DNA from: Nocardia brasiliensis IFM 10847
Lineage (GTDB): Bacteria; Actinomycetota; Actinomycetes; Mycobacteriales; Mycobacteriaceae
Direction: 5' to 3'
NCBI RefSeq assembly: GCF_000710915.1
Contig: NZ_BAUA01000153.1
Span: 1 to 64,000 of the forward strand
DNA length: 64,000 bases
Shown piece after piece: positions 8,635-16,666 of the stretch. Made by a program: the position numbers and the translations under genes. How positions within the stretch are numbered: the first letter of the stretch is position 1; the number at the start of each line of letters is the position of its first letter. The notes under the pieces were generated by a model. That model saw only the letters and a program-made list of their open reading frames with translations. It ran no database searches and was not told where the DNA came from.

Positions 8635-8922
8635 ATGGGCCAGCCTCGCGCGCATCGCACCCGGAAGGTGACCGTCACGTTGCCCGAGGAACTGGTCAGC
8701 ACCCTCGAACGCTGGCGTGCCGAGGGGCGGATCGAGTCGGTGGCGGCGTTCGTCGCCGAATCGGTGTTCGCCCGGCTCGGCACGGCCGAGTCACTGGCCA
8801 AACTCGAAGAGGTGTTCGGCGGCAGACCGCCGCTGGATCTGATCAACCGCGCCCGCGCCATTCAAGGGTTACCGCCGTTATCCGAGGAGGAGGCAGGCGG
8901 GCCACACCTCGGCGCCGCGTGA
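8635..8922 (+). CDS. ribbon-helix-helix antitoxin-like protein
   Basis: A 95-residue protein with an N-terminal strand-helix-helix typical of RHH (MetJ/Arc) antitoxins: KVTVTLPEELVSTLERWRAE at about 11-30, followed by VAAFVAESVFARL. The C-terminal tail would bind a toxin partner. Its stop codon overlaps the start of the next gene (GTGA at 8919-8922), the usual antitoxin-toxin layout. RHH antitoxins autoregulate their operons. Confidence 0.7.
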   Translation: MGQPRAHRTRKVTVTLPEELVSTLERWRAEGRIESVAAFVAESVFARLGTAESLAKLEEVFGGRPPLDLINRARAIQGLPPLSEEEAGGPHLGAA

Positions 8923-9326
8923 AAACCCCCGTCCTGGGCGGTGTCGTCTTCGATACCGCAGCCGTCGTCAGCTGGGCCAACCAAGCCAATTACGCCCAGG
9001 CTGTGGTCTGGGCGACGGTCGGTGCGAACAACACCATCGTCGTCCCGGCCACCGCACTGGCGGCCGCCCGCGCGCACATCCCACCGCACCGCCTCGACAT
9101 CCTCGACGTGCTGCTGGAACTGCCGCACACCATCATCACCGCCCTGGACCGCGGCGCCTCCGAACGACTCGGCGCCGCCTTCGCCGGCAACCCCGACGCC
9201 GAACTGCTGCTGCCCGCCGGGCATGCCGCCGCCGAGGCGGTGGCCCGCGACTGGCCTTGTCTCACAGCGCGTCCCAGGAAGCTCCGGCAGCTGGACCCCC
9301 GGGTCATCATCGACCTGCTCCCCTGA
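8919..9326 (+). CDS. PIN-like domain protein (putative VapC-type toxin, degenerate)
   Basis: This 135-residue protein overlaps the RHH gene and starts with FDTAAVVSW, resembling the first acidic motif of PIN ribonucleases (usually LDTSALVA). The later PIN acidic residues are not obvious: the position of the third Asp reads GHAAAEAVARDWPCLTARPR, with His where DA-type Asp is expected. It may be a divergent or inactive VapC. A purine-rich ribosome binding site (GAGGAGGAGGCAGG) lies inside the upstream gene. Confidence 0.6.
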   Translation: MKTPVLGGVVFDTAAVVSWANQANYAQAVVWATVGANNTIVVPATALAAARAHIPPHRLDILDVLLELPHTIITALDRGASERLGAAFAGNPDAELLLPAGHAAAEAVARDWPCLTARPRKLRQLDPRVIIDLLP

Positions 9327-9371
9327 GCTTTCGCGCAGCAGAAACCGTGCGGGAACCCAGCAGCGGCGCGG

Positions 9372-10256
9372 CTAGCGCAGCAGGTCGATCACCGGGGCGA
9401 ACTGTTCCATGCTGTGCTCGAGCACGGTGATGTAGCTGAAGCCGTAGCGGTCGCGGTGGGCGCGGACCCGGTCGGCGATCTCGTCCGGGGTGCCGATCAG
9501 CAAGGTGGGCAACTCTTCCGGGCGATCGGCGACATCTTCGGGGAGGGCTGGACCGAACAGCTCGAGCACGGCGGCACGCTCGGCGGGCGGCACCACCCGC
9601 TGCACGAGCAGATTGAATTCCACACTGTCCGAACGCTTCCCGAGCAGTTCACGGACGTAATCGATCTTTTCGCCGATCTCGGCCAACCCGGCCAGATGCA
9701 AGGGCCCACCGTTCTCGGTCGCCGAAGCGCCGGGAAAGGCGATGATATCGGCGTTTTCGGCGGCCAGCCGCAACAGCCGGTCACCCCAGCCGGCGATCAG
9801 CAGCGGCGGGCCCGCCGGTTGCGCGGGGCACGGCTGGTATTCCGGATCGGAGAACAGGGTCCGTAACGTGCTGACCGTCCGCTCCAGGTGCGCCACCCGC
9901 TTGCGGCCGGACTCGAAAGGAATTCCCGCGGACTCGAATTCGGATTGCACGTAGCCCGCGCCGAGCCCGATCTCCACCCGCCCGTCGGTGAGCTGATCCG
10001 CGCCCGCGATATCGCGCGCCAGCAACACCGGATTGTAGAACGAGGTGTTCAACACGAACGTGTTCACCCGCACCCGTTCGGTCGACTCGGCGGCCAGCAC
10101 CATCGACGGAAACGGCGCCGGGCAGCCCAGGTGATCGGCCACCCCGATCACGTCGAACCCCAGTTCCTCGGCCCTGCGGCACTTCTCGATCCACAGGGTC
10201 CGCGAATCCGGAGCCACCATGTTCACCCCGAATCGAAATGCCCGCTGCGCCGTCAC
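9372..10256 (-). CDS. LLM-class F420-dependent oxidoreductase
   Basis: A luciferase-like TIM-barrel flavin/F420 oxidoreductase of 294 residues. Characteristic segments are FRFGVNMV at the N-terminus, AEELGFDVIGVADHLG, RVEIGLGAGYVQSEFESAGI and a central PPLLIAGWGDRLLRLAAENA. The GTG at 10256 is preferred because the family starts directly with this RFGVN strand; an upstream in-frame ATG at 10301 would add 15 unusual residues. The substrate is unknown. The gene stands alone, convergent with the PIN-like gene. Confidence 0.85.
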   Translation of the reverse strand: MTAQRAFRFGVNMVAPDSRTLWIEKCRRAEELGFDVIGVADHLGCPAPFPSMVLAAESTERVRVNTFVLNTSFYNPVLLARDIAGADQLTDGRVEIGLGAGYVQSEFESAGIPFESGRKRVAHLERTVSTLRTLFSDPEYQPCPAQPAGPPLLIAGWGDRLLRLAAENADIIAFPGASATENGGPLHLAGLAEIGEKIDYVRELLGKRSDSVEFNLLVQRVVPPAERAAVLELFGPALPEDVADRPEELPTLLIGTPDEIADRVRAHRDRYGFSYITVLEHSMEQFAPVIDLLR

Positions 10257-10411
10257 GATCCTCTGTCTACCAGCCCCCCGATTTTCCCTTCCCACAGGCA
10301 CTGGGATCGCCTTGCTCCCCAGTCCCCAGTCGATGACAGTTCGCGTTCGTCCGTGATCAACTTCTGAGTGTGCCGGAGTTCGTCCCGGCCACTGGGGAGC
10401 AGGAGGGGTTC

Positions 10412-12904
10412 ATGAATTCTCGTGTACGGCCGCATGCCCGAAATCGCCCGACAAACCATCGAATTGCCTTGGGCATGACCATGCTTGCCGCCGCGACCGC
10501 GGTGGTTGTCACCTTACCCGGCGTCGCCGCGAGCGCGCCGCCGTCGACTACCGTGCCGGAGCCCGCACAACACAGCACGACGCAAAACACGGTCCCGCAG
10601 ACCACGGTCCCACGGGCCCCGTCGAGCACGACACCAAAGCCGTCGAGTACACCAGCCCCGTCGACTACGACTCCGCCGGCACCGTCGACCACGACGCCGA
10701 CGGCATCGACGAGCAAACCGACCTCTACCGCACCGTCGTCGACGCCACCGCAACCCTGCACTCGAGCACCCGGCAGCGACCGAAAATCCAAGCCCGACAA
10801 GTGGGCACCCACGCTGAACCCGAACAAGACCGTGGTCCCGGGCAAGATGCGCTCGGACTGCCAGGAGATCCCCGACGGCTTCAGCAAGGAGCAAGCCGAC
10901 AAGGCCGAGACCATGGAAGCTGCGCTGGCCGAACGCCCCGCACCGCGCTCGGTGACCGACGGGTGCCAAGTGTATTGGCCCGCACCGTACGAGGTGTGCG
11001 GCGCGATTCGGGACAAATACAACGAACTCGGCGGCCCGAACAGCTTCCTGCTGTTCCCGACCTCGAACGAACTGTCCAACCCCGACGGCATCGGCAAACG
11101 CTCGACCTTTCAGAACGGACCGATCTACTGGTCACCGAACGGGGGCGCACACCCGGTGGTGAATCATTTCTTCGCTGCCTGGCAACGCAACGGTTGGGAA
11201 GGCGGTGTCCTCGGTTATCCGACCAGCGACGAGATCGTCAATCCCGACAATGTCGGCCGCCGGCAGTACTTTCAGGGCGGCACCATCTACTGGAAACTGA
11301 ACGAGGCGTACTACGTGGCGGGCGCGATCCGGGACAAATGGGGCGAAACCGGTTGGGAGGGCGGTTCTCTCGGTTATCCCACCAGTGACGAGACCAAGAC
11401 GCCGGACGGTGTGGGACGATTCAACCGATTCGACAAGAGCGTCGTCTACTGGCATCCGCAGTACGGCGCGCATCCGGTGAGCGGGGGGATCCTCACGAAG
11501 TGGCAGTTGACTGATTTCGAGCAGGGCCCGTACGGCTATCCGACTGGGGACCAGCGCAAACGGGGCGCGTCCGCATGGGATCAGGACTTCCAGGGCGGCA
11601 CCATCGGCTGGCCGACCAGCGCCGCCGAGGGACAGGACATCGATTGGCAGGAAGACTACATCGATGATGCCAACTGCCCCGGCTGCGGCGACGACGATCG
11701 AGTGCGCGTGAACGGGCCGGGCTGGACCGATGCCCCGCAGCCGAACGCGCGTTCGGCCACCGAACCCGCGCCTCCTGTTCCCGCCGGGGTGGTGCTCGAT
11801 GAACTGCCGCCGTGCGCCGACGTACGCCCCGACGGTGGCACCGAGCCCTACATCTGGTGCACTCCAGCGGAGTCCGCGCAACCACAGGAACGCGCACGCG
11901 CCGCGGTGTGGTGGTCGAGCGCGCTCGACAAGCCCTACTGCGTGGATCTGCCGGGCAGGCAGTGGGCCGGTGACCGTACCTACCAGTGCATGTGGCGCGA
12001 AGGCATCATCGAACTCCGTGATCGCAAGGAGCCCGCGACCCCCATCGGCGGATTGAAGGTGGTGCAGGAGAACCAGATTCAGACCACCTGGAACACCACG
12101 ACCTGGAAGGCACGGACGGTGCTGCACATGACCGACGTGTGGGGCGAGGCCGGCGCCGCGCAGTACGCGATGTCGGTCTACTGCGCCTCGGACGCGACGT
12201 GCAACCACACCTTCAACAACTCCGAGCCGCCGCGCCAGGTCGCCAACAACACGAAGTACGTCAAGGACTACACCCTCACCGCTCCGGTCGCGGCCGGAGC
12301 GCAGAGCCGGACCAACGGATTCGCCGAGTTCACCTTCACCCATGCGAAAGCCACGCCGATCACCACGAAAGCGGCTGCGGCGCCTTCGGTGCGTTGCGAC
12401 GCGATCGGCAACCGCAACACCCAGGGCTGTGTCGTTCGCGGCGCGGAGCCGATCCTCGACATGAGCACCCGCAACGTGCCCGAACTCGCGAAGCACGTGC
12501 GGTTCGCGCAAGCCAGTGGTCTGCCGGGCGCTCCCAGCGGGTCGAAACCGTTGACCCGCACCACCGATGACACGCGCATGCAGAACAACCGCAACACCAC
12601 CTGCAACCGCATCCCGGGCCCACGCGCCACAGGCATGCAGTGCGACGAATATCCTTTCGCTGCAACGCATGAGGGCGGCGGCGCGGGTGGACCCGCCCGC
12701 ACCTACAACGACACCTGTGATGTCAGCGCCCGAGCTGCCTGGGTGGTGGTACTGCCCGCCGGCTCGGTTCCGGCGCACGCCGCGACGGGAATCAGTATGT
12801 GCTTCATCAACGGTCGACAGAACACGCGAGGCGGCGGCATCACGACCTGGTTCTTCACCAAGAACCGAGTACTCGAGGGCGATACGTTCTACGTGAAGGG
12901 CTGA
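10412..12904 (+). CDS. secreted LGFP-repeat protein with NucA/NucB-type DNase domain
   Basis: An 830-residue secreted protein. Residues 1-42 form a Sec signal peptide (basic start, ALGMTMLAAATAVVV core, cleavage near AASA). A Thr/Ser/Pro-rich linker follows to about 115. Around 190-400 there are four LGFP repeats plus a partial one (for example GWEGGVLGYPTSDE, GWEGGSLGYPTSDE), modules found in mycolata cell-wall proteins. The C-terminal region carries CDEYPFAATHEGG near 745, the active-site signature of NucA/NucB non-specific DNases. Paired cysteines along the C-terminal half suggest disulfides outside the cell. The start is set by AGGAGGGG just before ATG 10412. Likely role: cell-wall-tethered or secreted DNase; the next gene may encode its inhibitor. 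Confidence 0.85.
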   Translation: MNSRVRPHARNRPTNHRIALGMTMLAAATAVVVTLPGVAASAPPSTTVPEPAQHSTTQNTVPQTTVPRAPSSTTPKPSSTPAPSTTTPPAPSTTTPTASTSKPTSTAPSSTPPQPCTRAPGSDRKSKPDKWAPTLNPNKTVVPGKMRSDCQEIPDGFSKEQADKAETMEAALAERPAPRSVTDGCQVYWPAPYEVCGAIRDKYNELGGPNSFLLFPTSNELSNPDGIGKRSTFQNGPIYWSPNGGAHPVVNHFFAAWQRNGWEGGVLGYPTSDEIVNPDNVGRRQYFQGGTIYWKLNEAYYVAGAIRDKWGETGWEGGSLGYPTSDETKTPDGVGRFNRFDKSVVYWHPQYGAHPVSGGILTKWQLTDFEQGPYGYPTGDQRKRGASAWDQDFQGGTIGWPTSAAEGQDIDWQEDYIDDANCPGCGDDDRVRVNGPGWTDAPQPNARSATEPAPPVPAGVVLDELPPCADVRPDGGTEPYIWCTPAESAQPQERARAAVWWSSALDKPYCVDLPGRQWAGDRTYQCMWREGIIELRDRKEPATPIGGLKVVQENQIQTTWNTTTWKARTVLHMTDVWGEAGAAQYAMSVYCASDATCNHTFNNSEPPRQVANNTKYVKDYTLTAPVAAGAQSRTNGFAEFTFTHAKATPITTKAAAAPSVRCDAIGNRNTQGCVVRGAEPILDMSTRNVPELAKHVRFAQASGLPGAPSGSKPLTRTTDDTRMQNNRNTTCNRIPGPRATGMQCDEYPFAATHEGGGAGGPARTYNDTCDVSARAAWVVVLPAGSVPAHAATGISMCFINGRQNTRGGGITTWFFTKNRVLEGDTFYVKG

Positions 12905-12945
12905 CCTCGAGCCGAGACAACGATCGCTGACGAAAGGGACAGGAT

Positions 12946-14037
12946 ATGGTGGGTGTGGCGCCGGTTCAGGTCGATCACCATCAGTTCGGGGTGGGGGCGG
13001 TGGACGCCGACACGCTGGACACTCGGCACGAGGGTGCGCTGCTGTGCGCGGGCCCCGGATTCGTGACTGTGCTGACCGGAATCGCCTATGGGCCGGTGCG
13101 TGTCACGGTGGTGACGACCGACGCCGCACCCGAGGACAACGACCTCGCCGAATGGGAGGCGGTCGAGGAGACCGGGCTCGAATCCGCCGGAGAACTGCGG
13201 GTGCTGCGGTTGGACGGTGCGGTCGAGCCCGGCTTCGAGCCGATACCGCCGGGGCGGTACCGGATTCGCGCCTGTGCCCGAGGTCGCGACGACAACTGGG
13301 ATCTCGAGGTGACCGAACCGTCCGAGACCTATCGGCTCGAGCTGTGGCCGACTACCGAGACCGGCAACGGAATTCGGCAACTACGCAAGACCGATGCCGC
13401 GTATTCGGCACCGGTGAAAACGCTGCCGACACCGGACTACGAACGGTCCTACATCCGTGACGCGGACGGTGTGGTGCAGCGGGTCCCGCACGATCACCCG
13501 GACGTCAAAGCTTTTCACGAGCGTGTGGCGACGTGGGGCGGGCGAGCACCCGCTCCCGTGCTCACGGAAGATTTCGGCAATTACGACGCACAGGTTCTCG
13601 CCGGTCTGGACCGGGATCTGGTCGACGGCATCGTCGAGCTGTCCCCGGCGCGACAGCGGGAACTGGCCCGCTGGTGCGTGCATCGCGCATTCGAACGTGC
13701 GGGACTGACGGAGTTCGCCGATTTCCGGGCCGGTCTCGCGGCGCTGGACGCCGACGATCCCACCGCCGCACCGCCGGATTTCGGCAACGGCTCCCGCATC
13801 CTGTGGCGGATCGATACCGATCCCGATATTCCGGTCACGATCGTGTCCGGTCTCCCCGGCAACACCGAGCAGATCCAGCAGCACAAGGCGGTCTGGGCGT
13901 ACTCCGCCGCGACCGATATCGATGACCCGCTGAAAGCCGCCTGCTGTGCGGTGCGGGCCGCCGCGACCACTTACGGCATGGATTATCCCGAGCTGTTCGA
14001 CGCGCTGCGCACCGAATTCCACCTCCCCGCACCGTGA
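12946..14037 (+). CDS. hypothetical protein, possible ComJ/Nin-like nuclease inhibitor domain
   Basis: A 363-residue protein without signal peptide, 41 nt after the nuclease gene. The first ~145 residues have the layout I recall for ComJ/Nin, the inhibitor encoded next to NucA in Bacillus: an early HHQFGV motif, alternating strands, and a terminal PPGRYRIRACARGRD segment followed by YRLELWP. That likeness is by eye and moderate. Residues 150-363 are mostly helical and unrecognised (contains LSPARQRELARWCVHRAFER). The position behind a NucA/NucB-type DNase supports an immunity role, but another function is possible. Confidence 0.5.
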   Translation: MVGVAPVQVDHHQFGVGAVDADTLDTRHEGALLCAGPGFVTVLTGIAYGPVRVTVVTTDAAPEDNDLAEWEAVEETGLESAGELRVLRLDGAVEPGFEPIPPGRYRIRACARGRDDNWDLEVTEPSETYRLELWPTTETGNGIRQLRKTDAAYSAPVKTLPTPDYERSYIRDADGVVQRVPHDHPDVKAFHERVATWGGRAPAPVLTEDFGNYDAQVLAGLDRDLVDGIVELSPARQRELARWCVHRAFERAGLTEFADFRAGLAALDADDPTAAPPDFGNGSRILWRIDTDPDIPVTIVSGLPGNTEQIQQHKAVWAYSAATDIDDPLKAACCAVRAAATTYGMDYPELFDALRTEFHLPAP

Positions 14038-14142
14038 CGAGCGCCGTCCCGGCACGGATGCCGCTTCTGCCCTAGAGTGGACGCCGGAGGTTTGCCACCC
14101 TGCTACTCATGTGCTGTCACCTGATCAGAGAGGGGTAACCGG

Positions 14143-14451
14143 ATGACTCAGCTAGATCCTGTGGTGCAGGAATTCGTGGACGCGCTCAACGCCAACGACC
14201 AGGATCGGTTCTTCGCCGCGCTCACCGACGACGCGACCATGTCCGACGACGGTGTGGAACGCAATATCGGCCAGTGGACCGACTCGGAAGTGTTCGGCAG
14301 CAACGCGCGGATGCAGGTCGAGTCGGTCGACGACGGCGGCACCGAACTGGTTGCCGACTACACCAATTCGCGCTGGGGTTCGATGCGCACCAGCTGGCGG
14401 TTCACCGTGCGTGACGGCAAGGTCAGCCGGTTCGAGACGGGCCAGGCCTGA
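14143..14451 (+). CDS. NTF2-like (SnoaL-type) small protein
   Basis: A 102-residue protein with the start VVQEFVDALNANDQDRFFAALTDDATM and a curved-sheet pattern ending in WRFTVRDGKVSRFETGQA, typical of nuclear-transport-factor-2-like folds. Members are enzymes or ligand-binding proteins; no catalytic motif can be assigned. The ribosome binding site is GAGAGGGG. It stands 100 nt after the previous gene and is probably transcribed from its own promoter. Confidence 0.75.
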   Translation: MTQLDPVVQEFVDALNANDQDRFFAALTDDATMSDDGVERNIGQWTDSEVFGSNARMQVESVDDGGTELVADYTNSRWGSMRTSWRFTVRDGKVSRFETGQA

Positions 14452-14496
14452 CCCCGCCCTTGCCCGCACCGCACCGATCTTGACATCCTGACGATC

Positions 14497-15639
14497 GTGT
14501 TCGCTGCGCCCCGTTACGGTACGGGCTCCCTCGCTGACCTGTTCCCTTCGCTGCTCGCCGGTTTCGGCGTGCCGGGCGAGCGGGACCGGCTCGGCCTCGA
14601 TATCGCCGCCGACCGGGTGTGCGTCCTGTTGATCGACGGGCTCGGCGCCGCCGCGCTGGCCGCGAATCCCGGTGTGGCGCCGTTCTTGTCGGGCCTGCCG
14701 TCGGTGGCGCTCACCACGGGATTCCCGAGCACCACGGCGACCAGCCTGAGTTCGCTCGGCGTCGGTGTGCCGCCCGGCGAGCACGGCATCGTCGGTTATC
14801 TGATGCGGGTGCCCGAGCAGGATCGGCTGGTGAACTCGCTGCGCTGGCGACTGCACGGCGAGGGCGCGCGCGTCGATCTGCTGAGCGAGCTGGTGCCGGA
14901 GGATTTTCAGCCCACCACAACGGTTTTCGAACGCGCGGCCGCGCAGGGCATCGTGGTCACGCAGGTGGCGCCGAACTACCAGAACGGTTCCGGGTTGACC
15001 CGAGCGGTGTTGCGCGGGTGCGCGTTTCGTCCCGCGTTCTCGGTCGGCGACCTGGTGGACGGGGTCGGCATCGGCCTACGTGCCGGCGATCGCACGCTGG
15101 TCTACGCCTACTACGGCGATCTGGACACCACCGGGCACGTGCGCGGTCCGTCCTCGGACGCGTGGCTACTGGAACTGGCCCATGTCGACCGGATCGCCGC
15201 GGACATCGCCGAGCGGCTGCCGCAAGACGCCGCGCTGTGCGTCACCGCCGATCACGGCATGGTCGAACTCGGTGAGCGCATCGATTTCGACGAGCACGCC
15301 GGACTGCGCGCCGGCGTGCGGCAATTGGGCGGGGAACCGCGCGCCCGGCACGTGTACACCGCACCGGGCGCGGCCGCGGACGTCGCGGCGGCCTGGACGG
15401 AGATCCTCGGCCCGGACTACGCGGTGCTGTCGCGCACCGAGGTGATCGACCGGGGGTGGTTCGGCCCGATCGTGTCCCCGCGGGTGGCCGAGCGCATCGG
15501 CGAGGTGGTCGTGGCGCCGCGCGGCACCGGCGGCATCATCCGCAGCGGCGCCGAACCACTGCAGTCGATGATGGTCGGCCACCACGGCTCGCTCACCCCC
15601 GCCGAACTCGATATCCCGCTGCGCATCTTTCGCGCCTGA
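14497..15639 (+). CDS. type I phosphodiesterase / nucleotide pyrophosphatase family protein
   Basis: A 380-residue alkaline-phosphatase-superfamily protein. The metal-binding and nucleophile motifs are visible: VLLIDGLGAAAL (first Asp), a Thr-containing GFPSTTATSL nucleophile region, YYGDLDTTGHVRGP and TADHGMVEL (Asp-His pairs). These enzymes hydrolyse phosphodiesters or pyrophosphates with two divalent metal ions. There is no obvious signal peptide. GTG at 14497 is the likely start; the protein begins close to this point in related sequences. The natural substrate is not deducible. Confidence 0.85.
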   Translation: MFAAPRYGTGSLADLFPSLLAGFGVPGERDRLGLDIAADRVCVLLIDGLGAAALAANPGVAPFLSGLPSVALTTGFPSTTATSLSSLGVGVPPGEHGIVGYLMRVPEQDRLVNSLRWRLHGEGARVDLLSELVPEDFQPTTTVFERAAAQGIVVTQVAPNYQNGSGLTRAVLRGCAFRPAFSVGDLVDGVGIGLRAGDRTLVYAYYGDLDTTGHVRGPSSDAWLLELAHVDRIAADIAERLPQDAALCVTADHGMVELGERIDFDEHAGLRAGVRQLGGEPRARHVYTAPGAAADVAAAWTEILGPDYAVLSRTEVIDRGWFGPIVSPRVAERIGEVVVAPRGTGGIIRSGAEPLQSMMVGHHGSLTPAELDIPLRIFRA

Positions 15640-15740
15640 GCGGGTACAGCCGGGACGGGGAGCCGGTACCGCCACCGGTTCCCTGGCTCGCCCGCGCGCC
15701 CGCCATGCGGCGCGCGGCGTGGGCTCTAGGGTGGTGACGA

Positions 15741-15762
15741 TCGCCGCGGACGGCCGCGGCGA
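15741..15762. promoter_or_regulatory. 9-bp perfect hairpin before the lipoprotein gene
   Basis: TCGCCGCGG (15741-15749) and CCGCGGCGA (15754-15762) flank a 4-nt loop, about 10 nt before the AGGAGG ribosome binding site of the lipoprotein gene. It could be a T-less terminator of the phosphodiesterase gene or a 5'-UTR structure affecting translation. Confidence 0.4.
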
Positions 15763-15783
15763 CGAAGTATTCAGGAGGAGCAC

Positions 15784-16107
15784 ATGAACGGCACGCTGTC
15801 CCGGACCGGGCAGGCCGGCCTCGCGATCGCGGCGGTCGCACTGATGCTCGCCGGCTGCAGTGACGTGGAACGCGCCGTCAACAAGGGCGGCGACACCAAG
15901 TGCAGCGACTACGTCCAGCAGGACCAGGACAAGAAGCGCGTCACGATCACCAAGTTCGTCAAGCAGCAGACCAACGACGATCACGAGCCCGCGGGCACCG
16001 TGGTGGACGCCACGATGGTCTCGGTCGACCTGCTGTGCGGCGGTCAGCGCAACGCTGATACGCCGATCAAGAACGCCGACGTGGCAGGCATCTTCCTCAA
16101 CAAGTGA
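15784..16107 (+). CDS. small lipoprotein, unknown function
   Basis: A 107-residue protein with a lipoprotein signal peptide: short basic start, hydrophobic core and lipobox LAGC (Cys at 23), so it should be lipidated and anchored outside the cytoplasmic membrane. The mature part is charged (KCSDYVQQDQDKK and KFVKQQTNDD) with two Cys that could form a disulfide. A strong AGGAGG site precedes the ATG. I do not recognise the family with confidence. Confidence 0.75.
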   Translation: MNGTLSRTGQAGLAIAAVALMLAGCSDVERAVNKGGDTKCSDYVQQDQDKKRVTITKFVKQQTNDDHEPAGTVVDATMVSVDLLCGGQRNADTPIKNADVAGIFLNK

Positions 16108-16533
16108 TCAAGGTCCTGGCGGGTTGGCGGCCAGCCAGTCGGCCGCCCGCCTGCCGGAGGCCCGGGCGAGCCACGCGTCCTGGATCGCCTCGGCCAGTTC
16201 CTGGTGCGTGAGTTCGCCGATCCGGCTGCCGCGCACCAGCACCGAGGGGTGACCGTTGAAGTGGGCGGTGGTGAAGAACGGTAACCGCGGGTCCTGCACC
16301 AGGGCCTGCTTCTCCGATTCCGAAGACACCCAGAAGACGATGACATCGGTGTAGCGTTCGCCGCTGTCGGGGTCGAAGGCGTCGGGGCGCGGTGTCCGGA
16401 AGAACACGAACGATTTCCCGCCCACCTGATAGATCGGGTTGCCCCGCGGGCCATCGATGCGTGTCACATACGGCATGCCGGAAGCCAGTTCGTGCACGTC
16501 GGCCAGCTGGGCCCGCCGTGAAACGGTCGCCAT
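16108..16533 (-). CDS. MmcQ/YjbR family protein
   Basis: A 141-residue protein whose motifs (TRIDGPRGNPIYQVGGKSF, FFTTAHFNGHPSVLVRG, LAEAIQDAWLAR) fit the MmcQ/YjbR double-wing family, small cytosolic proteins annotated as DNA-binding but of unclear function. The ATG at 16533 is preferred over an upstream in-frame ATG at 16605, which would add an unrelated 24-residue extension. The gene is convergent with and directly adjacent to the lipoprotein gene. Confidence 0.75.
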   Translation of the reverse strand: MATVSRRAQLADVHELASGMPYVTRIDGPRGNPIYQVGGKSFVFFRTPRPDAFDPDSGERYTDVIVFWVSSESEKQALVQDPRLPFFTTAHFNGHPSVLVRGSRIGELTHQELAEAIQDAWLARASGRRAADWLAANPPGP

Positions 16534-16650
16534 CCTCCGAGGGTAGTCCGCCACGCCGGGTGCGACACGGAGATACGCCGCAAGGACCGTTCGGTATGTC
16601 GGCAAACCCTCCCACCGCCGTCTTGCATACGCCAGAATGAGAGAGCGAAT

Positions 16651-16660
16651 GTGAGCTCAC
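16651..16660. promoter_or_regulatory. 10-bp perfect palindrome upstream of GAF regulator
   Basis: GTGAGCTCAC is a perfect palindrome ending 7 nt before the ATG of the GAF-domain regulator. It may be an operator, but it is short and uncorroborated. Confidence 0.3.
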
Positions 16661-16666
16661 ACGACG

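Noticed and set aside
11132-12778. 548-codon reverse frame
   Set aside because: Antisense to the LGFP/NucA gene; no recognisable domain, arises from GC3 bias.
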